A DNA stretch of 6,140 bases from DATCVR01 sp036566745. GTDB taxonomy: Bacteria > Actinomycetota > Actinomycetes > Jiangellales > Jiangellaceae. The notes beneath the pieces are model-generated. The model was not told the DNA's origin, searched no databases, and saw only the letters and a list, made by a program, of their open reading frames with translations. Position numbers and translations under genes: made by a program. The stretch covers positions 1 through 6,140 of the forward strand of contig DATCVR010000150.1 of assembly GCA_036566745.1 (NCBI GenBank). The letters are read 5' to 3'. Positions 5,258 through 6,140 of this stretch are shown here, piece after piece (within the stretch, counting starts at the first letter, position 1; each line of letters begins with the position of its first letter).

Positions 5258-5443
5258 TCAGCGCGTGACCTTGCCCGCCTTGAGGCAGGAGGTGCAGACG
5301 TTCAGCCGCTTCGGGGTGCCCCCGACGACGGTACGCACGGACTGGATGTTGGGATTCCAGCGGCGAGGGGTCCGGCGGTGCGAGTGCGAGATCGAGTTGC
5401 CGAAGCCCGGGCCCTTGCCGCAGACATCGCAGGTGGCAGCCAC
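5258..5443 (-). CDS. rpmB: 50S ribosomal protein L28 (four-cysteine form)
   Basis: A 61-aa large-subunit ribosomal protein L28. It shows the family N-terminus CDVCGKGPGFGNSISHSHRR (5-24), the RRWNPNIQSVR core (27-37) and a C-terminal NVCTSCLKAGKV (48-59). Cysteines 5, 8, 50 and 53 form the zinc-binding pairs of the zinc-dependent (C+) paralogue; actinobacteria often keep a second, cysteine-free copy for zinc starvation, so that copy may exist elsewhere. GTG 5443 is 6 nt after AGGAG, a good site. The gene is divergent from the DAK2 gene, an arrangement familiar in actinobacteria. Its own promoter is proposed at 5521-5549. Length and sequence are fully typical. Confidence 0.97.
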   Translation of the reverse strand: MAATCDVCGKGPGFGNSISHSHRRTPRRWNPNIQSVRTVVGGTPKRLNVCTSCLKAGKVTR

Positions 5444-5520
5444 GGGAGACTCCTACTGAGGCGAGTTGGATGGGTACACGTACAGGCGTGCCCGTGCTTC
5501 TCGGCTCAGGCAACCGCATC

Positions 5521-5549
5521 AGAGTACCGGGTCCGGGCCCGGTACCCAA
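5521..5549 (-). promoter_or_regulatory. candidate rpmB promoter
   Basis: On the minus strand TTGGGT (5544-5549) and TACTCT (5521-5526) are separated by exactly 17 nt, a reasonable fit to the actinobacterial housekeeping pattern (TTGAC-like, TANNNT). The start point would fall near 5514, giving a leader of about 70 nt. The spacer is occupied by the palindrome at 5524-5545. Confidence 0.42.
5524..5545. promoter_or_regulatory. 22-bp palindrome in the rpmB promoter spacer
   Basis: GTACCGGG (5524-5531) and CCCGGTAC (5538-5545) are perfect 8-bp inverted arms around TCCGGG. They overlap the proposed -10 and -35 boxes of rpmB, the placement expected of an operator for a dimeric repressor. It does not look like the AT-rich Zur box known for alternative ribosomal protein genes. 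GTAC also recurs at 5474, 5480 and 5554. It could instead be a hairpin or chance GC symmetry. Confidence 0.45.
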
Positions 5550-5608
5550 AACGGTACGGCGGGCCGCGACCGGATCCGAGCCGCGTGGGGTGTGTCCGCC
5601 CGACGAGA

Positions 5609-5614
5609 TACGCT
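5609..5614 (+). promoter_or_regulatory. possible -10 box for the DAK2 gene
   Basis: TACGCT fits TANNNT and lies 73 nt before the ATG. The hexamer at the expected -35 position (TGGGGT) is poor. The rest of the 244-bp intergenic stretch 5444-5687, beyond the rpmB promoter elements and the GTAC cluster, shows no gene or RNA that I can recognise. Confidence 0.28.
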
Positions 5615-5674
5615 CCACGCGACAATCGCAGGCTCGTCGCCGCCGGGCCGCCCACCCGCCCGGATCGCTGCGAG

Positions 5675-5680
5675 AGGAGG
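5675..5680 (+). promoter_or_regulatory. Shine-Dalgarno site of the DAK2 gene
   Basis: Perfect AGGAGG, 7 nt before ATG 5688. It fixes the start of the edge-truncated gene. Confidence 0.85.
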
Positions 5681-5687
5681 GCGTCGG

Positions 5688-6140
5688 ATGCAGCCGGTGC
5701 CGGACGCCCAGGTCGTCCTCAGCTGGTGCCTCGCCGGCCTCGACGGCCTCGCGGTCGCGCGCGAGGAGATCGACGCACTCAACGTCTTCCCGGTTCCCGA
5801 CGGCGACACCGGCACCAACCTCTACCTCACGATGGAGGCAGCCGCGGCGGCCGCGCAGGCCGAGGCCGATGGCGACCTGGCCGCTGTCGTCCAGGCGATG
5901 GCCCGGGGCGCGCTCGTCGGCGCTCGTGGCAACTCCGGGAGCATCCTCGCCCAGATGCTGCGCGGAGTGGCCGAGGTCCTGGCCCGTCCCGGCGTCTCGC
6001 TCGCCGACGGCTCGGCGCTGGCCGAGGGCCTCGTGCGCGCGGCAGAGTCCGCCCACGATGCCGTGGCCGCGCCGGTCGAGGGCACCATCCTCAGTGTCGC
6101 CCGGTGCGCGGGCGCGGCCGCCGAGGCCCAGGCCCGCAAG
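5688..6140 (+). CDS. DAK2 domain protein (FakA/YloV-like), 5' part
   Basis: The first 151 codons of a gene that runs off the right edge still open. The N-terminal DAK2 (DhaL-type) nucleotide-binding domain is clear: LNVFPVPDGDTGTNLYLTM at 31-49 with the metal-binding aspartates Asp38 and Asp40, VGARGNSGSILAQMLRG at 77-93, and EGTILSVAR at 131-139. Relatives such as FakA couple this ATP site to a C-terminal domain and, with a DegV-type fatty-acid-binding partner, phosphorylate fatty acids for phospholipid synthesis. Whether this actinobacterial homologue is a fatty-acid kinase is inferred from family only. A full-length member would be roughly 500-570 aa, so most of the gene lies outside. The start is fixed by AGGAGG at 5675-5680. 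It is divergent from rpmB; in many actinobacteria recG follows, which cannot be checked here. Confidence 0.92.
   Translation, partial: MQPVPDAQVVLSWCLAGLDGLAVAREEIDALNVFPVPDGDTGTNLYLTMEAAAAAAQAEADGDLAAVVQAMARGALVGARGNSGSILAQMLRGVAEVLARPGVSLADGSALAEGLVRAAESAHDAVAAPVEGTILSVARCAGAAAEAQARK

Noticed and set aside
3469..5268. 599-codon open frame on the plus strand opposite the GH20 gene
   Set aside because: It mirrors a GH20 enzyme whose complete active-site motifs are on the minus strand. Its equal length to the GH20 protein is coincidence, and the product looks like low-complexity antisense translation.
5444..5687. small gene in the rpmB-DAK2 intergenic region
   Set aside because: No reading frame with a credible ribosome-binding site or recognisable product was found; promoter and palindrome signals account for the visible structure.

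Overview
The window is very GC-rich DNA (roughly 70% by eye) with GTG starts, purine-rich Shine-Dalgarno sites and at least one apparently leaderless start. This fits a high-GC actinomycete. The gene set (stand-alone AsnC-type domain protein, DUF3515 lipoprotein, thiL, four-cysteine L28, DAK2 protein) and the L28 sequence suggest Propionibacteriales, for example a Nocardioides or Aeromicrobium relative. That assignment is inference from memory and no search was run. It looks like ordinary chromosome: there is no transposase, integrase, phage gene, CRISPR array, tRNA or rRNA.

Left part (1-1835), all on the minus strand. A 78-aa Lrp/AsnC ligand-binding-domain protein (start 1759) overlaps by 22 nt a 151-aa DUF3515 lipoprotein. 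After two tandem hairpins comes a 304-aa protein that joins an N-terminal ASCH domain to a C-terminal RimJ/RimL-type GNAT acetyltransferase. Its best start (GTG at 950) lies 6 nt below a TANNNT -10 box, as expected for a leaderless mRNA.

Middle part (1836-5133). thiL (thiamine-monophosphate kinase) runs on the plus strand, divergent from the AsnC-like gene across a 76-bp shared promoter region. It converges on a minus-strand pair: a GH20 beta-N-acetylhexosaminidase without a signal peptide, then ridA, which starts inside the GH20 stop codon (ATGA overlap). The convergent gap holds a weak hairpin, a near-perfect long inverted repeat with an intervening loop, and a G-rich tract with 5-nt periodicity. 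A 9-bp tandem repeat (four copies) encodes the (Arg-Thr-Asp)n tail of the GH20 protein just upstream of ridA.

Right part (5134-6140). rpmB (ribosomal protein L28, four-cysteine zinc form) is on the minus strand. A 244-bp intergenic region separates it from a divergent DAK2/FakA-like gene that runs off the right edge. The putative rpmB promoter has an 8+8 bp palindrome filling its spacer, and GTAC tetranucleotides cluster around it.

The housekeeping genes (thiL, rpmB, DAK2) are standard. The accessory material is the ASCH-GNAT fusion and the GH20-ridA pair. I see no complete new multi-gene system; the domain fusion and the non-coding elements most deserve follow-up.
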